Below, piece by piece: positions 54,849 to 63,430 of a DNA stretch of 64,000 nt. The notes under the pieces are model-generated. The model saw only the letters and a list, made by a program, of their open reading frames with translations, did no database searches and had not been told where the DNA came from. Positions within the stretch are counted from its first letter, which is position 1, and each line of letters starts with the position of its first letter. This stretch comes from Paludibacter jiangxiensis (GTDB taxonomy: Bacteria; Bacteroidota; Bacteroidia; Bacteroidales; Paludibacteraceae). Position numbers and translations under genes: made by a program. The DNA lies in the NCBI RefSeq assembly GCF_001618385.1, contig NZ_BDCR01000001.1, positions 1,240,001 to 1,304,000 of the forward strand, given 5' to 3'.

Positions 54849-56624
54849 ATGACATCAAAAAGCAGATATCTCGAATTGATTGCCTGGAGGGAGCAGCATA
54901 TCAAAGAGCGCCAATTTGTGTTGTTTCTTAGCTTTTTGGTCGGGTTATTTACCGGATTGGCTGCTTTTGTCCTGAAAATGTCAATTCATGGAATTCAAAC
55001 GTTGCTCACCCATCGTTTTGCTTTGGATTCTGCAAACTATTGGTATTTAATTCTGCCGGTTGTCGGTATTTTTATAGCAGGGTGGTTTGTACGGAATATC
55101 GTACGTGATGATATTGGCCACGGGGTAACGAAAATTCTGTATGCCATATCTCAACGTAAAGCGATTATAAAGTTGCACAATGTCTGGAGCTCTGTTGTCG
55201 GTAGTGCTATTACTATTGGTTTTGGGGGATCTGTTGGAGCTGAAGCTCCTGCCGTTTTGACTGGTTCTGCCATCGGATCCAATCTTGGAAAATTTTTCAA
55301 GATGAACCAAAAAACGCTGATGTTGCTCGTAGGGTGTGGTGCGGCCGGAGCTATCAGTGGTATTTTTAAGGCTCCGATTGCCGGCGTGTTGTTTACGTTG
55401 GAAGTGCTGATGGTGGATATGACCATGGCGTCTGTTGTGCCATTGATGATTTCGTCTATAACGGCAGCCTCTCTCACCTATTTCCTGATGGGCGACCAGA
55501 TTATGTTTCATTTTACGGTATCTGCTCCATTCTCGATCGACAGGATTCCTTATCTTATTATTCTTGGCATTGTTTGTGGATTTGTCTCTCTGTATTTCAC
55601 GAGAGGAATGAATGCCCTCGAAAATGTCTTCAGGAAGCTGAATACTCCTTACCGCAAACTGGCATTCGGGGGTGTTATGCTTAGTTTGCTGATATTCATG
55701 TTCCCTCCGTTGTATGGGGAAGGCTATGAGGCTATCAGTTCTCTTTTAGCCGGAAATTCGGAGACGTTATTCGAAAAGAGCCTGTTTTATAACCTGAGGT
55801 TTAACGCCTGGGCAATTATTCTTTATCTGGCGGCTGTTATCTTCTTTAAGATTTTTGCCAGTACGGCAACCAACGGAGGTGGCGGTGTAGGAGGGGTATT
55901 TGCTCCCAGTTTGTTTGTGGGGTGTGTTACCGGTTACCTCGTCGCATTTGTGCTGAACCATTTTCTCGGATTTAAGCTTCCGGTCGAAAATTTTGCTTTT
56001 GCCGGGATGGCAGGTGTGATGTCGGCTGTAATGCATTCACCGTTAACGGCTATCTTCCTCATTGCCGAACTGACGGGCGGTTATTCGCTGTTTATGACTT
56101 TGATGATCACTTCTGTAATCGCCTTTTTGACGATCATGGTGTTCGAACCACACAGCATCTATGCAATGCGTTTGGCGAAAAAGGGCGAACTTATTACCCA
56201 CAATAAGGATAAAGCGGTGCTGACACTGCTTAAAATGGAGAATGTGATTGAAACCGACATGGACATTGTGCGTCCGGATAATACGTTGGGAGATTTGGTT
56301 AAGGTGATTTCAAACTCTAACCGCAATATATATCCTGTGGTCGATTATAGCGGGAAGCTGCTGGGGGTAATGCCTTTAAGCGAAGTGCGTAATATTATGT
56401 TTCGTCCGGAATTGTACAATCGATTTAAAGTTAGTCAGTTAATGATTTCTCCCCCGGCATTGCTATCATCAAAAGATTCCATGGAAACTGTTATGAATGT
56501 TTTCGAAAGCACTCAGGCCTGGAATCTGCCTGTCGTCGACAATGGGAAATATATGGGTTTTGTATCTAAAGCCAAAATATTCAATGCCTACCGGCGTGTG
56601 CTTGTTCATTTTTCCGATGAGTAG
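54849..56624 (+). CDS. ClC-family chloride channel/transporter with CBS domains
   Basis: A 591-residue inner-membrane protein with about ten to twelve membrane helices (residues 20-430) and two C-terminal CBS domains (about 450-585). Selectivity marks: GGSVGAEAPAV, where Glu occupies the gating position of GREGP, and GGGGVGGVFAPSLF. Keeping the gating Glu suggests proton-coupled exchange rather than a pure channel. The ATG at 54849 is chosen over a TTG at 54819. Confidence 0.9.
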   Translation: MTSKSRYLELIAWREQHIKERQFVLFLSFLVGLFTGLAAFVLKMSIHGIQTLLTHRFALDSANYWYLILPVVGIFIAGWFVRNIVRDDIGHGVTKILYAISQRKAIIKLHNVWSSVVGSAITIGFGGSVGAEAPAVLTGSAIGSNLGKFFKMNQKTLMLLVGCGAAGAISGIFKAPIAGVLFTLEVLMVDMTMASVVPLMISSITAASLTYFLMGDQIMFHFTVSAPFSIDRIPYLIILGIVCGFVSLYFTRGMNALENVFRKLNTPYRKLAFGGVMLSLLIFMFPPLYGEGYEAISSLLAGNSETLFEKSLFYNLRFNAWAIILYLAAVIFFKIFASTATNGGGGVGGVFAPSLFVGCVTGYLVAFVLNHFLGFKLPVENFAFAGMAGVMSAVMHSPLTAIFLIAELTGGYSLFMTLMITSVIAFLTIMVFEPHSIYAMRLAKKGELITHNKDKAVLTLLKMENVIETDMDIVRPDNTLGDLVKVISNSNRNIYPVVDYSGKLLGVMPLSEVRNIMFRPELYNRFKVSQLMISPPALLSSKDSMETVMNVFESTQAWNLPVVDNGKYMGFVSKAKIFNAYRRVLVHFSDE

Positions 56625-56716
56625 CGAATGCCGAATTGCACATCTTTCTCTTTAATTATCACTTGACATTCTGCAACACACCGCTGCAGAATTTGTTGCA
56701 TCTTCAAACTCTTTTT

Positions 56717-58840
56717 ATGCTTTCATTCAGTGTTATCATTAGCGGAGAACTTCAACTTCGTGAACAGCAGGTAAAAAACACCATAGATTTGCTCGAAGAA
56801 GGAGCTACCATTCCATTTATTAGCCGTTACCGCAAGGAACGAACCGGTTCTCTTGACGAAGTTCAGATTGCGGCCATTAAAGAGCGGCACGAAAAATTGT
56901 GCGAACTGGAAAAACGCAAACAGACAGTTTTGAATTCGATTGAAGAACAGGAAAAACTGACTGACGACTTGCGGGATAGGATAGATAAATGTTTGTCGAT
57001 GACCGAGCTGGAAGATATTTATCTGCCATATAAACCCAAGCGTCGTACTAGAGCGGAAATTGCACGGGAAAAGGGATTGGAGCCATTGGCAAAAATTCTG
57101 ATGAGGCAGGTTGATAATGACGTTGAAAATAAGGCATTGTCGTTTATAAAAGGAGATGTAAAAGATGCAGATGATGCCCTGAAGGGCGCTTGTGACATTA
57201 TTGCCGAATGGGTGAATGAAAACGAAGTGGCACGAAATTCAATACGGACGATCTTTTCGAGGGAAGCTGTCATCTCTTCCCGTGTTATCAAAGGGAAAGA
57301 GGTTGACGGGGATAAATATCGCGATTACTTTGAGCTGGAAGAGCCTTTGCGGCGTTGTTCGTCGCATCGTTTGCTGGCTATGCGTCGTGGTGAGTCGGAA
57401 GGTATTCTGAGGGTTGCCATTCAAACTGAAGAAGAGCGCTGTCTGGAGCGGCTGGATAAACTGTTTGTAAAATCCCGCAATGCAGCTTCGGAACAGGTGT
57501 CTATCGCAATTACAGATAGTTATAAACGCTTGTTGAAGCCCAGCATAGAAACCGAATTTGCCGCAGCAAGCAAAGAAAAGGCTGATGCTGAGGCTATCCG
57601 TGTGTTTGCCGAAAACCTGAAACAACTGTTGCTTGCCGCCCCACTTGGTCAAAAGCGGGTGATGGGAGTAGATCCCGGTTTCCGGACGGGTTGCAAAATT
57701 GTTTGTCTCAATGAGCAGGGAGTCTTGTTGCATCACGATGTGATTTATCCGCATCCGCCCCAGAGCGATGTTTCCAAAGCTTCTGACAAAATAACCCGAC
57801 TGATTGCTCAGTTTCAGATACAGGCTGTGGCTATTGGAAACGGAACCGCCAGTCGTGAAACCGAACAATTCTTTCAAAATTATATTCCACAGCACGACTT
57901 GCAGCTATTTGTGGTGAGCGAAAACGGAGCCTCGGTATATTCGGCGTCCAAAATAGCCCGCGAAGAGTTTCCGGATGAGGATGTTACTGTGCGTGGAGCG
58001 GTATCTATTGGCAGACGTTTAATGGATCCGCTTTCCGAATTGGTAAAGATAGATCCTAAGTCGATAGGGGTGGGCCAATATCAACATGATGTTAATCAGA
58101 CCGAACTGAAGACGGCCCTTGATCAGACCGTCGAGAATTGCGTGAACAAAGTCGGTGTGCAGGTAAATACCGCGAGCAAATATTTATTGACGTATATTTC
58201 CGGATTAGGTCCGCAACTTGCACAAAATATTGTTGACTACCGTACTGCAAATGGGGCTTTTAAGTCGAGAAAGGAGTTGATGAAGGTACCTAAAATGGGG
58301 GCGAAGACTTTCGAGCAGGCTGCTGGATTTTTGCGTGTGGAGAATGTTGGTAATCCTTTGGATAATTCGGCAGTGCATCCTGAAAGTTATCCTGTGGTAG
58401 AGCAGATGGCAAAGGATTTGCAATGTACAGTTGCTGATCTTATTACCAATGAAGAATTGCGCAAAAAGGTAGATGTGAAAAAGTACGTAACAGAAAAAAT
58501 AGGGTTGCCTACTTTGGTAGATATTATTGAAGAACTGGCGAAACCGGGGCGCGATCCACGCCAGCAACTGGAAGCTTTTGCATTTGATCCGACCATTAAA
58601 GAAATTCAGGATCTTAAAATAGGGCAGGTTTTACCGGGGGTGGTTACAAATATCACCAACTTTGGGGCTTTTGTTGATATAGGAATTCATGAAAACGGTC
58701 TGGTGCATGTTTCACAAATAGCTGATAGATTCGTTAGTAATCCGGCCGAGGTCTTGTCGTTGCATCAGCATGTTACTGTTAGAGTACTTGATGTGGACTT
58801 GGTACGTAAGCGGGTGTCTCTTTCAATGAAACAAGCCTGA
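56717..58840 (+). CDS. tex: Tex-family RNA-binding transcription accessory protein
   Basis: A 707-residue protein with, in order, an N-terminal helical domain (TIPFISRYRKERTGSLDEVQ), a YqgF/RNase H-like domain (VMGVDPGFRTGCKIV), two helix-hairpin-helix units (ISGLGPQLAQNIVDYR, then KVPKMGAKTFEQ) and a C-terminal S1 RNA-binding domain (PGVVTNITNFGAFVDIGI). Full family length. The ATG at 56717 fits the family start; an upstream frame from 56636 adds 27 residues with no likeness to it. Confidence 0.93.
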   Translation: MLSFSVIISGELQLREQQVKNTIDLLEEGATIPFISRYRKERTGSLDEVQIAAIKERHEKLCELEKRKQTVLNSIEEQEKLTDDLRDRIDKCLSMTELEDIYLPYKPKRRTRAEIAREKGLEPLAKILMRQVDNDVENKALSFIKGDVKDADDALKGACDIIAEWVNENEVARNSIRTIFSREAVISSRVIKGKEVDGDKYRDYFELEEPLRRCSSHRLLAMRRGESEGILRVAIQTEEERCLERLDKLFVKSRNAASEQVSIAITDSYKRLLKPSIETEFAAASKEKADAEAIRVFAENLKQLLLAAPLGQKRVMGVDPGFRTGCKIVCLNEQGVLLHHDVIYPHPPQSDVSKASDKITRLIAQFQIQAVAIGNGTASRETEQFFQNYIPQHDLQLFVVSENGASVYSASKIAREEFPDEDVTVRGAVSIGRRLMDPLSELVKIDPKSIGVGQYQHDVNQTELKTALDQTVENCVNKVGVQVNTASKYLLTYISGLGPQLAQNIVDYRTANGAFKSRKELMKVPKMGAKTFEQAAGFLRVENVGNPLDNSAVHPESYPVVEQMAKDLQCTVADLITNEELRKKVDVKKYVTEKIGLPTLVDIIEELAKPGRDPRQQLEAFAFDPTIKEIQDLKIGQVLPGVVTNITNFGAFVDIGIHENGLVHVSQIADRFVSNPAEVLSLHQHVTVRVLDVDLVRKRVSLSMKQA

Positions 58841-58947
58841 AGCGGGCAACGTAATGGCTGACGAACCAATGCTGGTTAAATTTATAACGAAAATTAAAGT
58901 GGAAATTCCTGATTGACGAAATAAAATGGTCAATATTCCGTTTAGTT

Positions 58948-58981
58948 TTTGCTGATACACGTTATTCGTGTAGTATCTTTG
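58948..58981 (+). promoter_or_regulatory. Promoter of the small barrel gene
   Basis: TTTG at 58948-58951, a 22-base spacer and TATCTTTG at 58974-58981, 22 bases before the ATG. The spacer is a little longer than usual. Confidence 0.65.
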
Positions 58982-59003
58982 AAAATTATTAAATGTAATA
59001 ATT

Positions 59004-59432
59004 ATGAAGAAAACTATTGCTATTTTTTTAGTTTCATTTTTTGTGGCTGCATTCGCAAATGCTCAGGATAATGCCCTGGGTATTCGTTTGACTAGCGGAG
59101 CAGAAGTTTCTTATCAACGTTCGCTGAATGATATCAATCGGTTGGAGTTTAACCTTGGTTGGGGTTGGAATACAACTTCTCTTACAGGTTTTTACCAATG
59201 GGTTAATCCCATTACAGAGGGCTTCAACTGGTATATTGGACCGGGAGCCGGATTGGGATTGTTTAATTCCAGTACTATACTTGGCATTGGGGGAACTGTT
59301 GGCATTGAGTATAATTTTGCTATTCCTCTTCAATTGTCATTGGACTGGCGTCCGATGTTTAATTTTGGAAGTTCTCATGATAGTAATTACGGTTCGACAA
59401 ATGTCGGACTTGGTATTCGGTACAAATTTTAG
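59004..59432 (+). CDS. Small outer-membrane beta-barrel protein
   Basis: A 142-residue exported protein: signal peptide about 1-20 (ends FANAQ), then alternating strands (NRLEFNLGWGW, FNWYIGPGAGLGLF, GTVGIEYNFAIP) ending in GLGIRYKF, a C-terminal Phe typical of barrels. Family not identified. Has its own promoter and a strong terminator, so it is a single-gene unit. Confidence 0.8.
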   Translation: MKKTIAIFLVSFFVAAFANAQDNALGIRLTSGAEVSYQRSLNDINRLEFNLGWGWNTTSLTGFYQWVNPITEGFNWYIGPGAGLGLFNSSTILGIGGTVGIEYNFAIPLQLSLDWRPMFNFGSSHDSNYGSTNVGLGIRYKF

Positions 59433-59448
59433 TAATAAAAAACAAATT

Positions 59449-59485
59449 AACGGAAGAAATTGTTCAACAAATAATTTCTTCCGTT
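59449..59485 (+). terminator. Terminator of the small barrel gene
   Basis: A perfect 13-base-pair stem (59449-59461 with 59473-59485, 11-base loop) followed by seven T. Confidence 0.92.
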
Positions 59486-59676
59486 TTTTTATGTCCTTTT
59501 GTTTAGGAATATTTAGTCGATGTTTATTGGTGCTAAATGGTTTGCAGATAGATTTATAGCTTTGAATTTAGATTTGGATGTTCATTTAAAAAACTAAATA
59601 AAAACTGTTAATCGTGTGTAAATTTCATAATTTGAAAATTTAACATATTAGTAGCGGTGCATTTCTGTTTTACAAG

Positions 59677-59684
59677 TAACTTTG
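59677..59684 (+). promoter_or_regulatory. Candidate -7 element for the Ser-rich gene
   Basis: TAACTTTG fits TAnnTTTG. The leader to the ATG at 59825 would be about 135 bases. No good -33 element. Confidence 0.4.
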
Positions 59685-59824
59685 TTAGAATTGTTTTAGT
59701 GTGCAAAATCAGCTGGATAACAAATCAGATTTGCATGCTCGGGCAACTTTCCAGAAGTAATCTGTTTTGAGTTTATTTTATACTCAATAATTGGATTTGA
59801 GAAAAATAAAGTGATGTTTATAGC

Positions 59825-60535
59825 ATGAAAAGGTCTATGCTTGCATATAAATTAGTGGCATTGGGATTAGCGATATCCTTCTCAGGAACGACTATTTCCG
59901 GGGCTGAATATCGGGGCGACCAGTCACGATCACCTTTTATGCGTTTCTTACACAACCTTTTTTGGGGAGGATCAGGTACGGCAAGTAATTTTAACCGTCA
60001 GTCGCAAGGTCAAACTTACCGCTTTTCTGCCTTGTCGCTAGGATCAAGTAAAACCGGAGCGCACCTTTCTTCCGGATCATCTTCGCAACAAGATATATGG
60101 GCTGATTATGGCAAGGAAAATTCTTCCGTTGTAACTGGCCGAAAACCGGTCTCTGGTCGTGTGGGAATTTCTGGTAGAGCTGCTGTAAATGGTGCTGTCT
60201 CTGCGACGACTCAATCTGATGGATACATAAGCCCTTTGACTTCAGCGGCCGCAGTATCTTCTGCGACATCTTCCTCTGGTTCCGTGTCTTCTTCTTTTGC
60301 CGAAGCAACTTCCGTTGGAATGCCCTCTTTGTTGGCATTTCAAACTACTAAGCAATCTCTGGCAACAACATCTGTAAGTAAAGCATCACAATCCACAACC
60401 AACGATGACGGTTGGGGTGATGATCCGGCAGAGCCAATGCCTGTTGGCGACGGAACGATGACCATGATGATTCTTGCTGCTTTGTATGTTTATTTTAACA
60501 GAAAGCGGTTCGTTCTACTCGCAAATCCAATCTGA
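59825..60535 (+). CDS. Secreted Ser/Thr-rich protein with a possible C-terminal sorting tail
   Basis: A 236-residue protein of no recognised family. An N-terminal signal peptide (about 1-26, KLVALGLAISFSGTTISGAE) is followed by low-complexity sequence rich in Ser, Thr, Ala and Gly (about 60-190). The end has PVGDG (206-210), a short hydrophobic helix (about 211-224) and a basic NRKR (225-228), followed by eight more residues. This motif-helix-basic plan resembles exosortase/PEP-CTERM-type sorting signals, though the exact motif is different and the post-basic tail is unusual. It may be anchored or processed at the cell surface. Confidence 0.6.
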   Translation: MKRSMLAYKLVALGLAISFSGTTISGAEYRGDQSRSPFMRFLHNLFWGGSGTASNFNRQSQGQTYRFSALSLGSSKTGAHLSSGSSSQQDIWADYGKENSSVVTGRKPVSGRVGISGRAAVNGAVSATTQSDGYISPLTSAAAVSSATSSSGSVSSSFAEATSVGMPSLLAFQTTKQSLATTSVSKASQSTTNDDGWGDDPAEPMPVGDGTMTMMILAALYVYFNRKRFVLLANPI

Positions 60536-60842
60536 AACTTTATTCGGACTCTTCATTCTTCTCCTTGTGTTTTCTCCTTTTTTGAATAATCAGTGCATTT
60601 TTATGCTCTGACGGATTTCTTGTGTTTTTGCATTAAGGATTTTTGTGCTAATCGCCCGCAAAAGCAACATTTTTAATGGAATCTAATCATAAAATAAGAT
60701 GGGAATTCCGTATTTTAGCGGTATTAATCCAAGAAGGTTTTTTATGAAATGTAACAGTTTTGAAATAAGCTTCTTGGATGTTGTATTGCAAGAATATGCA
60801 TCTCAATATTATTAACCAATTTAATTCTTTATTTACCATCTT
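60536..60842 (+). other. Leader region of the membrane pyrophosphatase gene
   Basis: A 307-base gene-free stretch. A perfect 10-base inverted repeat (60727-60736 with 60770-60779) encloses 33 bases; the right arm can instead pair its TTCTTG (60771-60776) with CAAGAA at 60789-60794. The two pairings exclude each other. No TAnnTTTG promoter was found. Confidence 0.45.
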
Positions 60843-63278
60843 ATGAAAAAACTGTTTTTGTTGGCTGCTTCATTGGCATTTCCCATGTTGACATGGGCCA
60901 GCGAAGCTGACCTAAAGATCCCGGACCTCACATCACAGCAAAACCATTTGTTGGTGTGGGGTTTTATTATTTGTATTCTGGGGTTGGTATTCGGTTTGTA
61001 CCAGTTCCTGAAAGTAAAAAAACTAAACGCTCACAAATCGATGCTGGATGTTTCCAGTGTAATTTTCGAGACTTGTAAAACCTATCTTTTACAACAGGGG
61101 AAATTCCTCATCTGGTTGTTTTTGATTATTGCCGCATGTGTCACATTTTATTTTGGATTCCTGCAAGATAAAGGATTTGGCGGGGTTGCCCTGATTCTCA
61201 CATGGACGGTCATTGGTATTCTTGGTTCTTACGGTGTGGCATGGTTTGGTATTCGGATGAATACGTTGGCTAACAGCCGTATGGCCTTTGCTTCTCTTGA
61301 ACGTAAACCTCTGAAATTACTCAATATACCTTTACATGCCGGTATGAGTATCGGTGTGGTACTCGTTTGTGTTGAGCTGATCATGATGTTGATTATTCTG
61401 ATGTTGATGCCTCGTGCGTTAGCTGGTGCCTGCTTTATCGGATTTGCTATCGGTGAGTCGTTGGGTGCCTCGGCACTGCGTATTGCCGGTGGTATTTTCA
61501 CCAAAATTGCAGATATCGGTTCCGACCTGATGAAGGTGGTGTTCAAAATCGGAGAAGACGATCCCCGTAACCCGGGTGTGATTGCCGACTGTACTGGCGA
61601 TAATGCTGGTGACAGCGTTGGCCCAACAGCCGATGGCTTTGAAACATATGGAGTAACCGGAGTTGCTTTGGTTTCGTTTATCGTACTGGCAGTAGGTTCA
61701 CTTTCCGGTAATAAATTTCTTGCAAATCCTGACTGGCAGGCTACTTTCCTGACCTGGATTTTTGCAATGCGTATTTTGATGATTATTACTTCAGTGGTTT
61801 CGTTCTGGATTAATGGAGCCTTAAATAAAGTCTTGTATAGCCAAAAAGAAGATCTTGACTTTGAAAAACCTTTGACGAACCTTGTTTGGATAACTTCTAT
61901 TTTAAGTATTATCGTAACTTTTGCAGCAAGTTATTTCCTTGTAGGTCCTGCTTCAAATGTAGGTGCTATCAATCCTAACCTTTGGGTTGTTTTGTCTGTA
62001 ATTATCAGTTGCGGTACTCTGGGTGGCGCGTTGATTCCTGAATTTACCAAGTTGTTTACCAGTCCGAAGTCGTCGCACGTTCAGGAAGTGGTAAAATCCA
62101 GCAACGAAGGTGGTGCCTCATTGACAATTCTTTCCGGTTTTGTTGCCGGTAACTTCTCCGCTTTCTGGATGGGTTTGGTTTTTGTACTTTTGATGTTGAT
62201 TGCTTATCTGGCAAGTACTTTCGGCTTGGATCAGTTTATGGTTTATTCGTCAATCTTCGCGTTCGGTTTGGTGGCATTCGGTTTGCTCGGAATGGGTCCT
62301 GTTACCATTGCAGTAGATAGTTATGGCCCTGTAACGGATAATGCACAGTCGGTTTACGAACTTTCGTTGATCGAAGATGTACCCAATGTTGCTGAAGAAA
62401 TTGAAAAAGATTTCGGCTTCAAACCCGATTTCGAAAAAGCAAAACATTTCCTCGAAGCAAATGATGGCGCAGGAAATACCTTCAAAGCGACAGCAAAACC
62501 GGTGCTTATCGGTACCGCCGTGGTTGGAGCTACAACCATGATTTTCTCGTTGATTTTGGTTATTAAGAACGTATTGGGCGTTGCTCCCGAAACTATTCTG
62601 AATATTCTTAACCCATGGACAATCCTCGGCTTCCTTTGTGGTGGAGCTGTGATCTACTGGTTTACCGGTGCATCAACTCAGGCTGTAACTACCGGAGCTT
62701 ACCGTGCGGTAGAATATATCAAACGCAACATCAACCTTGACCCGGGAGCAGAAAAGAAAGCTTCTGTAGCGAAATCGAAAGAAGTGGTAAAAATCTGTAC
62801 ACAATATGCTCAACACGGGATGTGGAATATTTTCCCCGCTGTGTTCTGTTTCGCTTTGGCATTTGCCTTCATTTCGGGTACTGAATCGAGCGGTTCCGGT
62901 CAATTTGCAGCAGCGTCCTTCTTTGTGAGCTATCTGATTGCCATTGCCGTATTTGGTTTGTATCAGGCTGTGTTTATGGCTAATGCTGGTGGTTGCTGGG
63001 ATAATGCCAAAAAGGTGGTGGAAGTGGATCTGAAAGCCAAAGGCACTCCGTTGCACGATGCAACAATCGTGGGTGATACCGTAGGTGATCCGTTCAAAGA
63101 TACCTCTTCGGTGGCTATGAACCCGATTATCAAATTTACTACCCTGTTTGGTTTGCTGGCTATGGAAATTGCCATTTCAGAAGCTTTCCGTCCGGTAGCT
63201 CCTTATGTTGGTGGAGTATTCTTAGTGGTTGCGCTCTATTTTGTATGGCGTTCGTTCTACAAAATGAGAATTAAATAA
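60843..63278 (+). CDS. hppA: Membrane-bound ion-translocating pyrophosphatase, divergent form
   Basis: An 811-residue multi-spanning pump using pyrophosphate hydrolysis to move H+ or Na+. Active-site region: EDDPRNPGVIADCTGDNAGD at residues 238-257, and later GDTVGDPFKDTSS. It has a signal-peptide-like start (ends TWASEA) before the first helices and is longer than usual (about 700). The K+-dependence site reads GNTFKATAK, with Lys at about 548 where K+-dependent enzymes have Ala, so it is probably K+-independent. It may belong to the divergent Na+-regulated H+-pump group, which is inference. Confidence 0.9.
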   Translation: MKKLFLLAASLAFPMLTWASEADLKIPDLTSQQNHLLVWGFIICILGLVFGLYQFLKVKKLNAHKSMLDVSSVIFETCKTYLLQQGKFLIWLFLIIAACVTFYFGFLQDKGFGGVALILTWTVIGILGSYGVAWFGIRMNTLANSRMAFASLERKPLKLLNIPLHAGMSIGVVLVCVELIMMLIILMLMPRALAGACFIGFAIGESLGASALRIAGGIFTKIADIGSDLMKVVFKIGEDDPRNPGVIADCTGDNAGDSVGPTADGFETYGVTGVALVSFIVLAVGSLSGNKFLANPDWQATFLTWIFAMRILMIITSVVSFWINGALNKVLYSQKEDLDFEKPLTNLVWITSILSIIVTFAASYFLVGPASNVGAINPNLWVVLSVIISCGTLGGALIPEFTKLFTSPKSSHVQEVVKSSNEGGASLTILSGFVAGNFSAFWMGLVFVLLMLIAYLASTFGLDQFMVYSSIFAFGLVAFGLLGMGPVTIAVDSYGPVTDNAQSVYELSLIEDVPNVAEEIEKDFGFKPDFEKAKHFLEANDGAGNTFKATAKPVLIGTAVVGATTMIFSLILVIKNVLGVAPETILNILNPWTILGFLCGGAVIYWFTGASTQAVTTGAYRAVEYIKRNINLDPGAEKKASVAKSKEVVKICTQYAQHGMWNIFPAVFCFALAFAFISGTESSGSGQFAAASFFVSYLIAIAVFGLYQAVFMANAGGCWDNAKKVVEVDLKAKGTPLHDATIVGDTVGDPFKDTSSVAMNPIIKFTTLFGLLAMEIAISEAFRPVAPYVGGVFLVVALYFVWRSFYKMRIK

Positions 63279-63301
63279 GTTCTCCGAAAATAAATTATTG
63301 G

Positions 63302-63329
63302 CGGGCTGTTTCCTACGGGGAACAGCCCG
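63302..63329 (+). terminator. Terminator of the pyrophosphatase gene
   Basis: Stem 63302-63313 with 63318-63329 (12 pairs, one wobble) closed by a TACG loop, a UNCG-type tetraloop, then TTTCTTTTG. Confidence 0.9.
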
Positions 63330-63372
63330 TTTCTTTTGTAATCAAAGAGAACTGTGTTCTAATTTATTTTGT

Positions 63373-63380
63373 TAAATTTG
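63373..63380 (+). promoter_or_regulatory. Candidate -7 element for the last gene
   Basis: TAAATTTG fits TAnnTTTG, 50 bases before the ATG at 63431. No well placed -33 element. Confidence 0.5.
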
Positions 63381-63430
63381 CGTTTCAATAAAATGATTGT
63401 AGATATATTTTATATTTAACGGTTAGACTC

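Larger units (their letters stand above)
59433..59824 (+). other. Intergenic region between the barrel gene and the Ser-rich gene
   Basis: No gene. It holds the terminator at 59449-59485, a candidate promoter element at 59677-59684 and a 5' leader of about 130 bases for the next gene with a short TGAGT/ACTCA inverted repeat near 59770. Nothing else recognised. Confidence 0.6.

Noticed and set aside
59128-59559. Plus-strand open frame of 143 residues
   Set aside because: Out-of-frame shadow of the small barrel gene that continues through its terminator; lacks a signal peptide and family features.
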